DNA of 64,000 nucleotides from Aphanomyces cochlioides (GCA_019828595.1 JAHQRK010000002.1:2852001-2916000), one strand, 5' to 3'; numbered from the stretch's first letter, positions 40,179 through 51,763 are shown. Numbers and translations: made by a program. Notes: a model not told the origin generated them from the letters alone.

Positions 40179-41586
40179 TTTGGAGAATGATGTGAAACGC
40201 AGAGCTGCGAGCTAGGGTGCAGTCGGTGGGGTGAACCGAAATACCTTATTTTATTATTGTATGTACCTAAACAACGCGATCATCATGTTTTCTGTATGTA
40301 TAATTCAAAACCTCTTTAGGGTATTTCCTTGGTCAACTCTTCGTACCACAGTTGACGTCTCAATGCCAAATGTAATCATCCGGGGCAGTTTTCCAACTCA
40401 ACTTTTCATCTATTCATGCATTACCGTGGCCAACTTTAGCAATATACAGAATCGCTATGGGCAAGCTCATTGTTTACTGTTTAAAATGCTGGTTGAGTAG
40501 TTAGAGCAAGGCAAAAGAATGTCCGATCCCGACGTTGTCGAGCTTATTTTCTGGCCATATGACATTTGTTGAGATTTTGAGATTTTTCATGCAAGAGGTG
40601 CCGTTAGTTGTTGGACGCGCAACACCTTTTGTGAGACACATGAGCATCTTGGCATACCAGAGTCATCCATTGAAAAAGGTGTCGTCGATGCTGATATGAG
40701 CAGCTTGGCCAGAAAATACTCGAAGAGCTCCAAATGTCATTCTAATATCGACATATTATGCCGTGATGATATTGCGACGAGGTCGGTAAACCACCATCAA
40801 TCTATGACGGTCCCATGTCCTGATGGAGTCGATTACTTTTGACTCTCTTCGTGCAATCAAATGAGTAATCGTCTAGCTAGTACCGACTGCAAAATCATCT
40901 CGATTTGAAGATATTTTTAATGAAACTAATAATTACTCCCGTGCTCCTGAAAGCTTTCAAAGCCAAGGGAGCTTAAACCGACAAAGTCTTGCTCTCTGGT
41001 GCTGACGGCTACAGCTTTTTCAGTTAGAAAGTTGATTTCGAGACATTGCTGGCTTGCTTCTTGCGTTAGGAAAACTCACAAGAGCTTGTGCGATGACACG
41101 GATAGATCTGCCGGTCGTTGGATAAAGTTTTTGTCACACGGCTCGCCCAAACGAGCAACACTAGCGATTCAAATGCATGTCGAGGAAATTTCAGCGCAGA
41201 CTGCACACTAGCATTACTTCAATTTTGGCATCTTTGGTCTTCTTTCCTTTGGAGCTTGAACATCTTGCATTCCATATCGATCAACATGTGCTCGTATAAT
41301 TGAATTCATTGCTGCATCGTTTGTTTCAGGCCAAACTCTATTCCTTGCAATGTTTTTTCTCTTGGATGGACGAATTGATGACATTTGTATTACTCGAGTC
41401 ATCAGTTGGACAATCTAACCTTCGTTGAAATCACCCAATCAGACTTGGAACGCACATTGATTACTCGGACACGTAGCAAAATGATCGACATGTCTTCTTG
41501 GCCATATTCCAAGCACTTTTGAGTATTTTCAAGAGATCCCACACGTTTCCTCTCTTAGAGGAAACGGACGCTCTGCCCATGCGGCG
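40179..41586. other. Intergenic, about 1.4 kb, no recognised gene
   Basis: AT-rich, with short ORFs. A minus-strand frame of 62 codons (41402-41214), lysine/arginine rich (SIRPSKRKNIARNR), might be a transposon fragment but cannot be assigned. The promoter of ABCA copy 2 lies just right of 40178. Confidence 0.35.
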
Positions 41587-42260
41587 TTGATACACCACCA
41601 TCTTGCTCTGGAAGAACTTTTTCAGCAAGAAGAGACACCCGATCAAATGGGCCATCGAAATCCTCATCCCAGTCATCCTCATTGTCCTCATGGGGGCCAT
41701 GAAGACCATCACGCACGACGTCGATGTTCCCGATGGCTGGTCCAACAACGATGTGGTCACCAAAGGAGACAAGAACGGCACGAGTTACAGCTTGTTTGCG
41801 GAATGAAACAATACATACCGAAGATGGGATTGCTTCAATATGTGCCTCTATGGGTAAGCCATGGCGAGCCAAGAATGTCAACTCCAACCATCCGACATGA
41901 TACGTCTTGGCTGAATCAATTTCCCGCGTCGGTTTCGTTCGCGTTGAGAAATTTAGTGCATGGTGGCATGGCGAAGATCGATTTGACGCGTTGTCAGCTT
42001 ATTTGCACGAACGCTTTGGAGACGGCAACGTGTTGCTCATGGAACGTCAAAATGATGTGCCCCGCTTCAAGCTGCTGGGATCCACACATACATTGGCACT
42101 CGAATGTGTTTTCGTTGATAGAAAGGGCAAAGACACACTTGCGTATTGAAGAATACACCGTCTCGCAGACAACGTTGGAGCAAATCTTCAACAGCTTTGA
42201 ATCGCAGCAGACACAAGAGAAAGGCGTTGCCCGTGGCATGGAAAGCGCCATCAACAACAA
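41587..42260 (+). pseudogene. ABCA remnant: N-terminus fused close to C-terminus
   Basis: The left part (about 41600-41806) encodes the first ~65 residues of an ABCA protein. They include LWKNFFSKKRHPIKWAIEIL, helix 1 and DKNGTSYSLF, almost identical to copy 2, and end in a premature stop. About 130 bp later the C-terminal region begins (WWHGEDRFDALSAYL, near 41950). It passes through ERQNDVPRFKLLG, suffers a frameshift near 42110, and continues with EEYTVSQTTLEQIF, SQQTQEKGVARGM and a short tail to about 42260. About 1700 central residues are missing. This is a deletion derivative of a plus-strand copy. It cannot transport anything. Confidence 0.88.
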
Positions 42261-43506
42261 TCAAACCGAAGTCCTGTCCCCACGAGTGCCTTCCTTATCT
42301 GCGCTCGGACGAATGTCCCCACTCCATACTGCCTCGTCTGATCGGAGGATTCGATCAATCATGGCATTCATCTTGCCTCTCCTATCAAGCGAGGGCCTTC
42401 GAGGACAAACAGGCTACAACTCGAGCGCTTCAGAGCAAGTCGAACTGGACATCACATTTGCCAAGTGCAATCCCATGACTGACGACCCCCCATGCATGCT
42501 CTTTATCACAAGACGATGCGATCTCATGGACGACATGAGGCCTGAAGGAAACTTGCAAATGAGCGTCAATTTCGACGAGTCGTGCATGCAGGAGCAATCT
42601 CAGGTTGCTCGATAACGTGTTGTTCTTCGAACAATCGACGTCCAAGAGCCCAGGAGCAACCGTGGACTTGAAACTCGACGTCTCGGAGTCCTAGAGCTCG
42701 TCCAATGTTTGTCGCTGAATTTGTTCCAAAGTCAGGATGGCACCTTTCGCAACAAGGCACCACTTTGTCGATCAAATGCGCATTGCGAACTTTGATCCAA
42801 CACGAGTTTGCAACTGGTGTCGAGTGTCCAGCGCATTCAACCATTGTATGCGCCACAAACACCCGTGGAGATAATGTTTAAAGCGAAATGAGCTTTCTAT
42901 CCCATCGAAATTTCAAGTTGTGTGATTCACATTTCACTTCCATGCCAAACCAGGGAGGTGAGAATCACCTCATGTGTTACGACAATTGGAACAATTGCGA
43001 ACAAGTGCGTAAACTTGCAAGTGCTGTAATCCACGGACTTTGAACGTGACGGCCATCAAACACACTTGGTCAATCCGCAAGAATATCCTGCATTTACACA
43101 ATCCTAGGAGCTACATAGGAGTCGCATCCGCTTCTTGAACTCTCTCGTGACTGATGCAGAATGATGGAACCAACATTGAACGCATTGAACGCTTGTCGAT
43201 TCAAGTGAGGAGTGACCGACGTGTTCACGTTTGCCATTAAACGGCGTGTTTCGCAGTTATAGAGAGAGTCTTCCTATGGTTTTCAATTTCGATGAAACTC
43301 TTCAAGTGGCCAGACATTCGTTCGCGTGTCCTGCAGTGCACCAACTCTGGACCACCATTCCCGACCTGCATTTCCGGCAAAAATGGAAATTTGAGTTGCA
43401 CATTTGATGACTCCTTTTTCACAAAGTAGTCGACAGGCCAACTCTTGTAGCAAATCACATGCGCGACAGAGTTACAACAGCGCACAGATCATTTTCTAAT
43501 TTGCAA
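42261..43506 (-). other. Unrecognised coding-like segments, minus strand
   Basis: Several minus-strand stretches are more protein-like than expected. About 43460-43240 contains WPVDYFVKKESSNVQLKF. 43237-43090 starts MANVNTSVTPHLNRQAF. About 43075-42970 contains LQHLQVYALVRNCSNCRN. About 42860-42730 contains SCWIKVRNAHLIDKVVPCCE. About 42640-42430 contains RLVEIDAHLQVSFRPHVV. Pairs of cysteines (NCSNC, CCERC) hint at zinc binding. They could be exons of one short-intron gene or a decayed gene. I cannot name a family or fix splice sites. The ABCA copy 3 start lies only about 20-50 bp from the upstream end of this series, which leaves no room for a normal promoter and favours a truncated gene. 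Confidence 0.3.
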
Positions 43507-46500
43507 ATGACCGACAACACGAACAGTGCACCGCTCATCGACTCGAGCGTAGTGCCGCACAAACGACGTGGATTCACATCGACGTTGTTGTGGAAAAACT
43601 TTTTAATCAAGAAGAAACACCCGGCGAAATGGGCCATGGAGATCTTGATCCCTGTCGCGCTCATTATATTGCTCGGCTCGTTGAAAACGCTCACGGACGA
43701 TGTGACAGTCCCAGACGGATGGTCGACCGACCATGTTGTCCATAAACATGACAAGAATGGCACGAGCTACAGCTTGTTTGATCAACGACCGATCTTTGGA
43801 AACTATACAAGCCCAAGGTTCTACCAAACGGAAGCCACTGTGTCGGGTCTCCTTCTCCAAATGGCCACGAAAGCGTGGGACGAGCGAAAGAGAGCGTCTA
43901 GTATGACCGCAGAAGAAAACCGAATGTGTTCCGCCGCCGCTTTTGCGGGAAATGTCAGCTCTGATGTCGACTCTCCGTACGCGTGGCCCTTGATGTGCCG
44001 CGACTTTATCGTTCCTCGCAAGCTGGCGATTGTTCCTGACAATGACTTCACGCGCAAGTATTTCTTCAAGACGTTGAGTGTGTGGTATCCCCGTGTGCCT
44101 TTGGATGCAAACCAAACGTTGGTGATTCCTTCCATTACTGACTCTGTCCAATTCTATCCTGACGAAGCCAGTCTCGAAAAGTACATCTCTGGTGGCAACT
44201 ATGGCAAGAGCTTTACGCAACCAACGATTGCTGCTGCGATTGTCTTTACAACAGCACCGCCAACGTTGGGCACGGTGGGAAACATGGAGTACAAATTGCG
44301 CCTCAATTCTTCTCTTGATTCCGCAGGAGACATTGGTGATATCCCTCGCACCAATCTCAAAGCCTACCAGCCATTGCAAAGATCCATCGAGACGAAGGAG
44401 TACATGCATTACGCCACGACTGGTTTCATGGCTTACCAAACTCTCGTGACTCGATTTGCGCTTTGTGTCCCCGACTGGAATGCACAGATCGCCACCACGA
44501 CTGCAAATTGCACCAAGCAAAACTCAGTGATGACGAGTAACCTGGCTTCGGACATTATGCTTGTGACGTCACAAGTTGAGAACGATCAAAACTTGCTCAT
44601 GTCAGTCGCCACTTACATCCAAACGACAAAAGGCTCGTTCAATCTGACTGATGTGCCATTGACGTCCCTCTCCGCGTTGGCTAGACCTCTCCGTCAAATG
44701 CCACAGCCAGTCGGTGGGGCAGCCGTGTTTGCCATGCCCATTCAGTCGTTCACGTCGTCGCCATTTTTCGACAACGTCAGTGATTCGTTTGGCATCATCT
44801 TTTTGCTTTCATACTTGCACATCTTGTCGTCCGTTCTGGTCGCTCTCATCTCTGAAAAAGAGACGAAAGCCCGTGAGCTCATGAAGATTTTGGGCGTCCG
44901 CGACTCTGCCATTATCGTTACTTGGTACATCACCTACGGCATTATTTTTCTCGTGGCCGCAATCCTTCAGTCCGTTGTCAGCAAAGTCATGCTCTTCAAA
45001 CATGCCAGCTATGGTATTTTGTTTGCATTCTTTCTCCTCTTTGGATGGAGTGTCATGTCATATGGGTACATGATCTCGGCAATTTTCTCCAAGACCCGAA
45101 CGGGCACTTATATTGGTATGATTGGCTTTTTTGCCATGTACTTGGTTACAGCAGCCTTCACTGATACATCGACTGCATCCTCGAAACAAAGCGCTTGCAT
45201 CCTCAGTCCTGCTGCCATGACATTTGGCGTCAGAAGCTTGGCAAAGGCCGAAGGCAACGGTGTTGGTATTACAATGTCCAATTGGGCTGATGATATCAAC
45301 AATTTCAAGTTCGTCACTGCCTTGTACCTACTGATGATCGACTGTGTCCTGTACACATTGCTCGGTTTGTATTTTGAATGCGTGATCCCCAAAGACTATG
45401 GCGTGACGGAGAAATGGTACTTCCCGCTCTCACCCTCGTTTTGGCGCAAGAAGTTTGCAAAGAAAGCTCGCATGATCCAAAACGACGCATCCATCGAAGT
45501 GGATATTAACAATCACAACTTTGAAGCTGTTGGGGCTGAGCTCAAGCAACAAGAGCGCACGGGTGAAGCCTTTCAAATCAACAACTTGCGCCGAGTGTTT
45601 CCAGTGCCTGGTGGTGAAAAGGTTGCAGTGAAAGATATGAACTTGACAATGTACAAAAACCAGATCACGTGCTTGCTGGGACACAATGGCGCTGGCAAGA
45701 CTACTTTGATCTCCATGTTGACGGGTATGATTCCAGTCTCCAGTGGTGATGCCACAATCAATGGGCTCTCCTTGAACGACAACTTGGGTGAAATCCGCCA
45801 GTCGTTGGGAATGTGCCCTCAGCATGACGTGCTCTATCCCGAGCTTACAGTCCAAGAACACTTGATGTTTTATGGCAAAATCAAAGGCTACCGTGGTGCA
45901 CTTCTCAAGAATGAAGTGGACCAAAAGATCATCGAAGTTGGTTTGACTGAAAAGCGCCACGTATACTCCAAAGAATTGTCTGGCGGGATGAAACGCAAGT
46001 TGAGTTTGGCCATCGCATTGATGGGCGACAGCAAGATTGTCTTCCTGGATGAGCCTACCTCAGGCATGGACCCGTACAGTCGTCGTAGCAGCTGGGAGAT
46101 CATCATGAACAACAAGTACAATCGCATTGTGGTCTTAACGACGCATTTCATGGACGAAGCTGACATTTTGGGTGATCGCATCGCTATCATGTCTGAAGGT
46201 GAATTGCGTTGCTGTGGATCATCGTTGTTCTTGAAGAATCGTTATGGTGCGGGCTACAACTTCTCCCTTGTCAAGACTGACCATTGCAACACTCCAGCTT
46301 TGATTGACTTTGTGCAACGCCATGTTGGTGAAGATATCAAGGTATTGAGTAATGTCGGGACTGAAATTTCTTTCCAGTTGCCATTGGACTGTTCGCATTT
46401 GTTTGCCAAGATGTTTGCAGAGCTAGACACGAAACTAGATGACCTTGGTGTGCTGTCGTATGGTATTTCCGTGACGACGTTGGAAGAAGTGTTCATCAAA

Positions 46501-49338
46501 GTGGCTGAAATTGGTGACGAAAATCACCAACACACATTGCAAAAGAAGGACCCAACAACAAACGTTGACGGATCTCGCAGTGGTTACAGATTGACTGACA
46601 ATGCGCCTCTGTCCTCACTGGCGATGTTCTTCATTCATTTCAAGGCCCTCTTCATGAAGCGTGTACGCACAGCGAAGCGGGACAAGCGCGTCGTATTCTT
46701 TGGCACAGTGTTGCCTATTATTTTCTTGGTGCTTGGTGTTGCTCTTCTGAAAGGAAGTTCGTTGAATCGCAATGGCCCCTCGATTTCCCTCACGACGAGT
46801 GACTACCCCTACCAAAGCAACACCCCTTTGCCTTACCTCTGTGAATCCGACTGGATGTGCGATTCTGTGAACCAGATCACTCAAGCGAAGCCACAGACAT
46901 TTCCTGGACTTGGCTCGCCTGTCTACTCGAGCTCCACCCCAACTGTGTTTGGTGTACAATATACCAACATCAGCGGTGCCGATCCCAAGAGCTACAGTCT
47001 GAAAGCAGGAGAAGAAATCTTCAAACGAGGATACGGCAAGGAAACTAATCCAGTCTTGGGCCAATTTGGCGGATATGTGTTCATGGGCAGCTCCCAGGAT
47101 CGCACCTTTGGGTACAACTTGGCTGTCAACACGACAGCTACTCATTCTGCGATTGTGTACAAAGCAATGCTGGATGAAGCACTCTACCGCACAATTGCCT
47201 CTGACAACAATGTGAAACTGACGTGTACGAATGCGCCACTTCCATTGACCGATTCCAACAAGCTCTTCTTGACGACGATTGTGTCCTTTACGACGGGCGT
47301 GTTTGTTGTGATCGCTTTTGCCTATTTTACTGCCTCGATCGTGCCCTACTTGGTCAATGAAAAGCATCCAAGCCACAACTCCAAGCACCAGCAACTAGTC
47401 TCAGGCGTCAGTTTACCAGCATTTTGGCTCGCCAACTTTGCCTTCGATCTGATGCTTTTCGCTATTCCATGCATCTTTGGCTTGCTAGCGATTTACTTTT
47501 TTGATATTACACCCTTCACGGGCCGCGACTGTGCCTCTTGTCCCTCGACGCCGTTTGCAGCGCTGATCGTCGTGTTTGTCCTCTTTGGTTTTGCGATCAT
47601 CTCTTTTTGCTACATTTTGTCTTACCTCTTCGTGGACGCGCCATCCTCACAAACGTACATTGTCATGATCAACATGGTCTTCGGGACAATTCTCATGACA
47701 GTCTCCAGTGTTTTGGACTTTATCGACTCGACAAAGGATGTGAATACGCATTTAAAGTTCCTCTGGCGTCTCTCACCGCTTTTTTGCGTCGGCAATAGTC
47801 TCAACGCTTTGAGCACATCAACCTTGAATATGGCTCTCGGTATAATTGAAAAAGACACGTCAGCTTTCAGTACAAAGGTTGTCGGATGGGAAGTCGTCTA
47901 CCTCGCGATTGAAGCGATCATCTTTCCCATCATTGCAATTGGTATCGACTATGCATTGAGCTTCCCAAAAATCAAAGCGATGGTCACAAGAGATCCCCAT
48001 GTTGCTGACACTCCATTTGAGATTGATGAGGACGTCAAACAAGAGGAGGAACGAGTTTTGCGCGGAGCTGCTGACAAAGAGGCTGTGGTGATGAAGAATC
48101 TACGCAAGGTCTACCACGGTGGTAAAGTTGGTCTGGTGGATTTGTCCCTCGCGTTGCCCAAGGGTGAATGCTTTGGTTACTTGGGTATCAACGGCGCTGG
48201 CAAGACGACTACGATGAAACTCATGACTGGCGATGTTTTACCAAGCTCAGGGTCAGCGACGTTGGGTGGATTTGACATCATGACGCAACAGCTCGATGTC
48301 CGTCGACTGATTGGTTACTGCCCTCAATTTGATGCCTTGATTGATTTGCTGACTGTGCGTGAACACTTGGAACTCTTTGCTTCGATCAAGGGCGTTCCGA
48401 CTGATTTCATCGAAGCGACAGTCAAGGAAAAGATGGACCAAATGAACCTGAACGACTTTGAACACAAATTGGCTGGTACTTTGAGTGGTGGCAACAAGCG
48501 CAAACTATCGGTCGCGATTGCATTGATCGGATCTCCGCCGATTATCTTTTTGGACGAGCCATCGACGGGTATGGATCCAGTGTCTCGTCGCTTTATGTGG
48601 GACGTAATTGCCGACATTTCGACGCGCAGCAAGGAATCAACGATTCTATTGACGACCCACAGCATGGAAGAGTGTGAAGCGTTGTGTACTCGTGTGGGCA
48701 TTATGGTCGGTGGTAGATTACGTTGCCTCGGTAGCATTCAGCATTTGAAGAATCGATTTGGCGACGGATTGATGATGCATGTCCGCGTGGCCCCTGTGAT
48801 GACTGGAGACGTCGATCGGTTCTCAAGTGAAGCGTTCGGAAACGAAACGATGCTGACAAAAGAACTCATCAGTGAAGCCTGCACCGCTTTGAGCAAACCC
48901 CATCGTGCCGATCATATCACGTCGAACCATGCTACGGGATATGTTTTGGCTGAATCATTGAGTCGCAATGACTACATCCGCGTCCATGACTTTTGCGCGT
49001 GGTGGTTGAGTGAAGATCGATTTGATGCGTTATCCGAGTATTTGCACCACAGCTTTGGTGATGACAATGTACAGCTTTTGGAGCGTCAGAACGATGTGTC
49101 TCGCTTCAAGCTGCTTGGCACCAAGAAATCCTTGGCGCTCTCCAAAGTGTTTTCCATGGTTGAAAAATCCAAGGCGGACTTGAGCATCAAGGAATACACT
49201 GTCTCCCAGACGACACTCGAGCAAATCTTCAACAGCTTTGCGTCGCAGCAAACCCAAGAGACTGGTGTCGCCCGCGGTGTTGAAACTCTTGCGAAGAAGG
49301 CCGACGTCCATGACAATTATCAAGCGATGCGTGTTTAG
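43507..49338 (+). CDS. ABCA-family full transporter (ABCA copy 3)
   Basis: An intact intronless full ABC transporter of 1943 residues on the plus strand, opposite to copies 1 and 2. Helix 1 is at about residues 40-60 (MEILIPVALIILLGSLKT), then a large loop and a membrane block. The first nucleotide-binding domain has Walker A at about 725 (GHNGAGKTT), signature at about 823 (LSGGMKRK), Walker B at about 842 (IVFLDEP) and H-loop at about 877. The second has Walker A at about 1559 (GINGAGKTT), signature at about 1658 (LSGGNKRK), Walker B at about 1678 (IIFLDEP) and H-loop at about 1715. The C-terminal VSQTTLEQIF block is present. The start at 43507 matches the paralogues' N-termini; an in-frame ATG at 43459 adds 16 unrelated residues. 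Likely a lipid or amphiphile exporter or flippase in a membrane; substrate unknown. Confidence 0.93.
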   Translation: MTDNTNSAPLIDSSVVPHKRRGFTSTLLWKNFLIKKKHPAKWAMEILIPVALIILLGSLKTLTDDVTVPDGWSTDHVVHKHDKNGTSYSLFDQRPIFGNYTSPRFYQTEATVSGLLLQMATKAWDERKRASSMTAEENRMCSAAAFAGNVSSDVDSPYAWPLMCRDFIVPRKLAIVPDNDFTRKYFFKTLSVWYPRVPLDANQTLVIPSITDSVQFYPDEASLEKYISGGNYGKSFTQPTIAAAIVFTTAPPTLGTVGNMEYKLRLNSSLDSAGDIGDIPRTNLKAYQPLQRSIETKEYMHYATTGFMAYQTLVTRFALCVPDWNAQIATTTANCTKQNSVMTSNLASDIMLVTSQVENDQNLLMSVATYIQTTKGSFNLTDVPLTSLSALARPLRQMPQPVGGAAVFAMPIQSFTSSPFFDNVSDSFGIIFLLSYLHILSSVLVALISEKETKARELMKILGVRDSAIIVTWYITYGIIFLVAAILQSVVSKVMLFKHASYGILFAFFLLFGWSVMSYGYMISAIFSKTRTGTYIGMIGFFAMYLVTAAFTDTSTASSKQSACILSPAAMTFGVRSLAKAEGNGVGITMSNWADDINNFKFVTALYLLMIDCVLYTLLGLYFECVIPKDYGVTEKWYFPLSPSFWRKKFAKKARMIQNDASIEVDINNHNFEAVGAELKQQERTGEAFQINNLRRVFPVPGGEKVAVKDMNLTMYKNQITCLLGHNGAGKTTLISMLTGMIPVSSGDATINGLSLNDNLGEIRQSLGMCPQHDVLYPELTVQEHLMFYGKIKGYRGALLKNEVDQKIIEVGLTEKRHVYSKELSGGMKRKLSLAIALMGDSKIVFLDEPTSGMDPYSRRSSWEIIMNNKYNRIVVLTTHFMDEADILGDRIAIMSEGELRCCGSSLFLKNRYGAGYNFSLVKTDHCNTPALIDFVQRHVGEDIKVLSNVGTEISFQLPLDCSHLFAKMFAELDTKLDDLGVLSYGISVTTLEEVFIKVAEIGDENHQHTLQKKDPTTNVDGSRSGYRLTDNAPLSSLAMFFIHFKALFMKRVRTAKRDKRVVFFGTVLPIIFLVLGVALLKGSSLNRNGPSISLTTSDYPYQSNTPLPYLCESDWMCDSVNQITQAKPQTFPGLGSPVYSSSTPTVFGVQYTNISGADPKSYSLKAGEEIFKRGYGKETNPVLGQFGGYVFMGSSQDRTFGYNLAVNTTATHSAIVYKAMLDEALYRTIASDNNVKLTCTNAPLPLTDSNKLFLTTIVSFTTGVFVVIAFAYFTASIVPYLVNEKHPSHNSKHQQLVSGVSLPAFWLANFAFDLMLFAIPCIFGLLAIYFFDITPFTGRDCASCPSTPFAALIVVFVLFGFAIISFCYILSYLFVDAPSSQTYIVMINMVFGTILMTVSSVLDFIDSTKDVNTHLKFLWRLSPLFCVGNSLNALSTSTLNMALGIIEKDTSAFSTKVVGWEVVYLAIEAIIFPIIAIGIDYALSFPKIKAMVTRDPHVADTPFEIDEDVKQEEERVLRGAADKEAVVMKNLRKVYHGGKVGLVDLSLALPKGECFGYLGINGAGKTTTMKLMTGDVLPSSGSATLGGFDIMTQQLDVRRLIGYCPQFDALIDLLTVREHLELFASIKGVPTDFIEATVKEKMDQMNLNDFEHKLAGTLSGGNKRKLSVAIALIGSPPIIFLDEPSTGMDPVSRRFMWDVIADISTRSKESTILLTTHSMEECEALCTRVGIMVGGRLRCLGSIQHLKNRFGDGLMMHVRVAPVMTGDVDRFSSEAFGNETMLTKELISEACTALSKPHRADHITSNHATGYVLAESLSRNDYIRVHDFCAWWLSEDRFDALSEYLHHSFGDDNVQLLERQNDVSRFKLLGTKKSLALSKVFSMVEKSKADLSIKEYTVSQTTLEQIFNSFASQQTQETGVARGVETLAKKADVHDNYQAMRV

Positions 49339-49894
49339 GTTAAATAGATTTAATATGTCCTCTTGCATGAAATTTATCTATTTCATATCTTCTCGCTTTG
49401 CTCCGGAGTTGTAACAAGCAGAAACCGAGGATATGACGTAGAACGTGTGCCTTGGACCGCTGTACTTGTCATAGCGAGTGCACTGCATGACGACCAAGGA
49501 TGATTTGCGTCAATTTTGCACTGAACGAGCGAATAGACTCGACGTGCGACTGCTAAGTTCACGGCTTCCCCCAGCTCATTTTGATGACCAAACAACTCTC
49601 GCGGACGATATCAAAGTGTCTAAAGGATGCTCGAGCGAGGTGGTTCATGAAACCTATGCCTTTCACCCTGCAACACAACAGACCTTAGGTTGGTAAAATT
49701 CTCCAACATGACGTTTTGATCAAGCCCACAACAGTCATAGGAGATAATCATGACTGAGGCAAGAGATTCTCTCTCTGAAGACAGCCAGCCCTTGCAATGC
49801 TTTCGCCTTATTATAGAGTTGGGCACACGACGACGGCCTGAAACCAGCGGTGATGTAACTTTCACCGGTCCATCGTTCACCGACAGCTGCGGCG
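49339..49894. other. Intergenic, 3' of ABCA copy 3
   Basis: No gene seen; short ORFs only. It grades into the ABCA remnant that starts near 49895. Confidence 0.35.
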
Positions 49895-50765
49895 ACTTTT
49901 GCATGTCGTTTGGAATGTGCCCCCAGCATCAGGCGCTCTATCCCGAGTTTACAGTCCGAAAACACTTGACGTCTAGTGGTAAGATTCAAGATAGACACTC
50001 AAGACCGAAGTTGACAAAGGGATCGTCGAAGTTGGATTGACTGAAGAGCATCATGAAAATTCAAACGAGCTGTCTGGTGCCTTGAAACGAAAGTTGAGTT
50101 TGGCAATCTCTTTGGCAAGATTTCCTTCTTAGTTGTGCCTACCACCGTTAGACCGTCGCAGCAGTTGGGAGATCATCATGAAGGAGCACAACTGCGTAAA
50201 GCCTTTTTGTACTAGTGTGGATAGTACGATCGGTGTTTGTTTGGGCAATGAAGGCAGTGTCTAGCATTTGAAGCACCAACTTGGTGAAGGTTTGATGATC
50301 CACGAGCACGTCGACCGATGATGACGATCATTTCCAAAGCGAAGCGTTTCGATAAGAGGCGACATGCCCAAAGGAGCATATTCTAGAAGCATGCACGGAT
50401 TTGGGTAAACCTCACTGAGCTTAGTCAGCCATGCAACGGGATACATGTATACAAGACCCGCAATAATTTCCTCCGCGTCCATGTTTTCTGCACGTGATGG
50501 GTGGCGAAGACTGCTTTGTCGCCATGACCAACTGCTAACTCCAAAGCTGTTGAATTGCCAGAGCGATGGTGACACTTTTGAAGGCGCAAACGGTTTCCAA
50601 GCCAGATAGATCGACAGAAGATGACACTGCAGTCGACATGGCCAGGTACGCCTTCAAGCGCCTTGCATTCTCAAACTGTTTTCGATGTTTGAAATGCCAA
50701 GGCGTATCACAACAGACGCACGAAAATGGCATAATAAGGTATGGTTGTCGGGGTGTCAAGGTCGA
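49895..50765 (+). pseudogene. Strongly decayed ABCA remnant
   Basis: Plus-strand pieces of an ABCA gene are in the correct order but in several frames. First is the end of nucleotide-binding domain 1 (FGMCPQHQALYPEFTVRKH near 49910-49975; then signature-like LSGALKRKLS and SSWEIIM in shifted frames to about 50190). After a large deletion comes the region after nucleotide-binding domain 2 (HLKHQLGEGLMIHEHV, near 50265-50320). Then follow the SHATGYM-like segment near 50430 and the terminal SQQTHENG segment near 50715. Most catalytic residues are lost. It is older and more damaged than the other remnants. It follows copy 3 in the same orientation. Confidence 0.75.
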
Positions 50766-51112
50766 TACTGAAAGCGTCTAGGAATCCTCTCGTCAATAGT
50801 GTCCCGGCGAGATCGTTGACTTTATACTTGGTTCTTGAGAGGAGTATTCACCTTCCTTTGCCTTGTGTGGCAAGATGGCCTTAAAATTTCACATGCAATT
50901 TCAGGAACGCCAATCTCACTATCGTAGCAAAACATTGCCTCCAACACGCAGCTTCAATCATGGTTACGTGTTGATTGCAGCAGGTGTGTCTGACGTAATC
51001 GAAGCCCGTTCGTCTCGCGAAAGATACACACTGTATGAGTGTGACTCCGTATAATCGCTTCGCCAGGATACAAGTGCGTGGCTGCACACGTAACACTTCA
51101 AATAGGTAACTC
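50766..51112. other. Left flank of the retrotransposon
   Basis: No gene recognised. The last four bases before the LTR, ACTC (51109-51112), are repeated directly after the other LTR (60679-60682) as the target duplication. Confidence 0.4.
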
Positions 51113-51411
51113 TGTGACGTGGGGGATGAGAGAGTCACAAATAATACAGGCAATCGAACACCAGGCAATCGTATTCTCGCTAGAAACTGAAGGACGCACA
51201 AGGTAGGATGAAGACCTTGTTAAAGACCTTGTTAGCACTTAAGGTGGAAATAAAATCTAATCTACACATGCATATGCAAGCTCGAGGACGAGCTGTCGAG
51301 GACGAGGAGTCCTTTCATCGAGGATGAGGGACCTGTCGCGGAGGACGGCCCCTGGAGGTTACTCGAAGGGATGCGTGTCAATCAGGTGGTGACACGCTCA
51401 TCACCGTCACA
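51113..51411 (-). repeat. 3' LTR (299 bp)
   Basis: It matches the other LTR over its length. It is 26 bp longer, mainly because of two short internal duplications: about 12 bp around GACCTTGTT near 51215, and about 14 bp around GAGGACGA near 51290. About three substitutions separate the two LTRs. Ends are TG...CA. Confidence 0.92.
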
Positions 51412-51422
51412 TACCCCCCTCT
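51412..51422 (-). promoter_or_regulatory. Polypurine tract
   Basis: On the element's strand the sequence AGAGGGGGGTA lies immediately before the 3' LTR, the expected position and composition of the plus-strand DNA primer. Confidence 0.75.
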
Positions 51423-51763
51423 AAAGGTCGACTACGTCGGCCGGCCGAGGTGATGGGCGTGGAGCAGTAACGACGAGAGCATTGCCCGAAAGAGCGACAT
51501 TTCCCAGTTTTAGGTGGTGGTCCCTGATGTAGGCGGGCAATGTAAGTGGACTAGAGTCGGGGATCACGTGAGTCAGCAAGGTTGAATGCAGTATTGAATT
51601 GGTGGGGGTCCCAGACATGAGCGGGTGGCCGGAATAGTTTATAGTTGGGACCGTGTGCGTAAGTGATTTGTAGGTTGTTGCAGAGTAATGTAAAAGGTCA
51701 GATGTCACGTGGTGCTATGAGAAGTTGGCCCAGGGCAGTATTTGGCAGTATTCGGAGGGCCTC

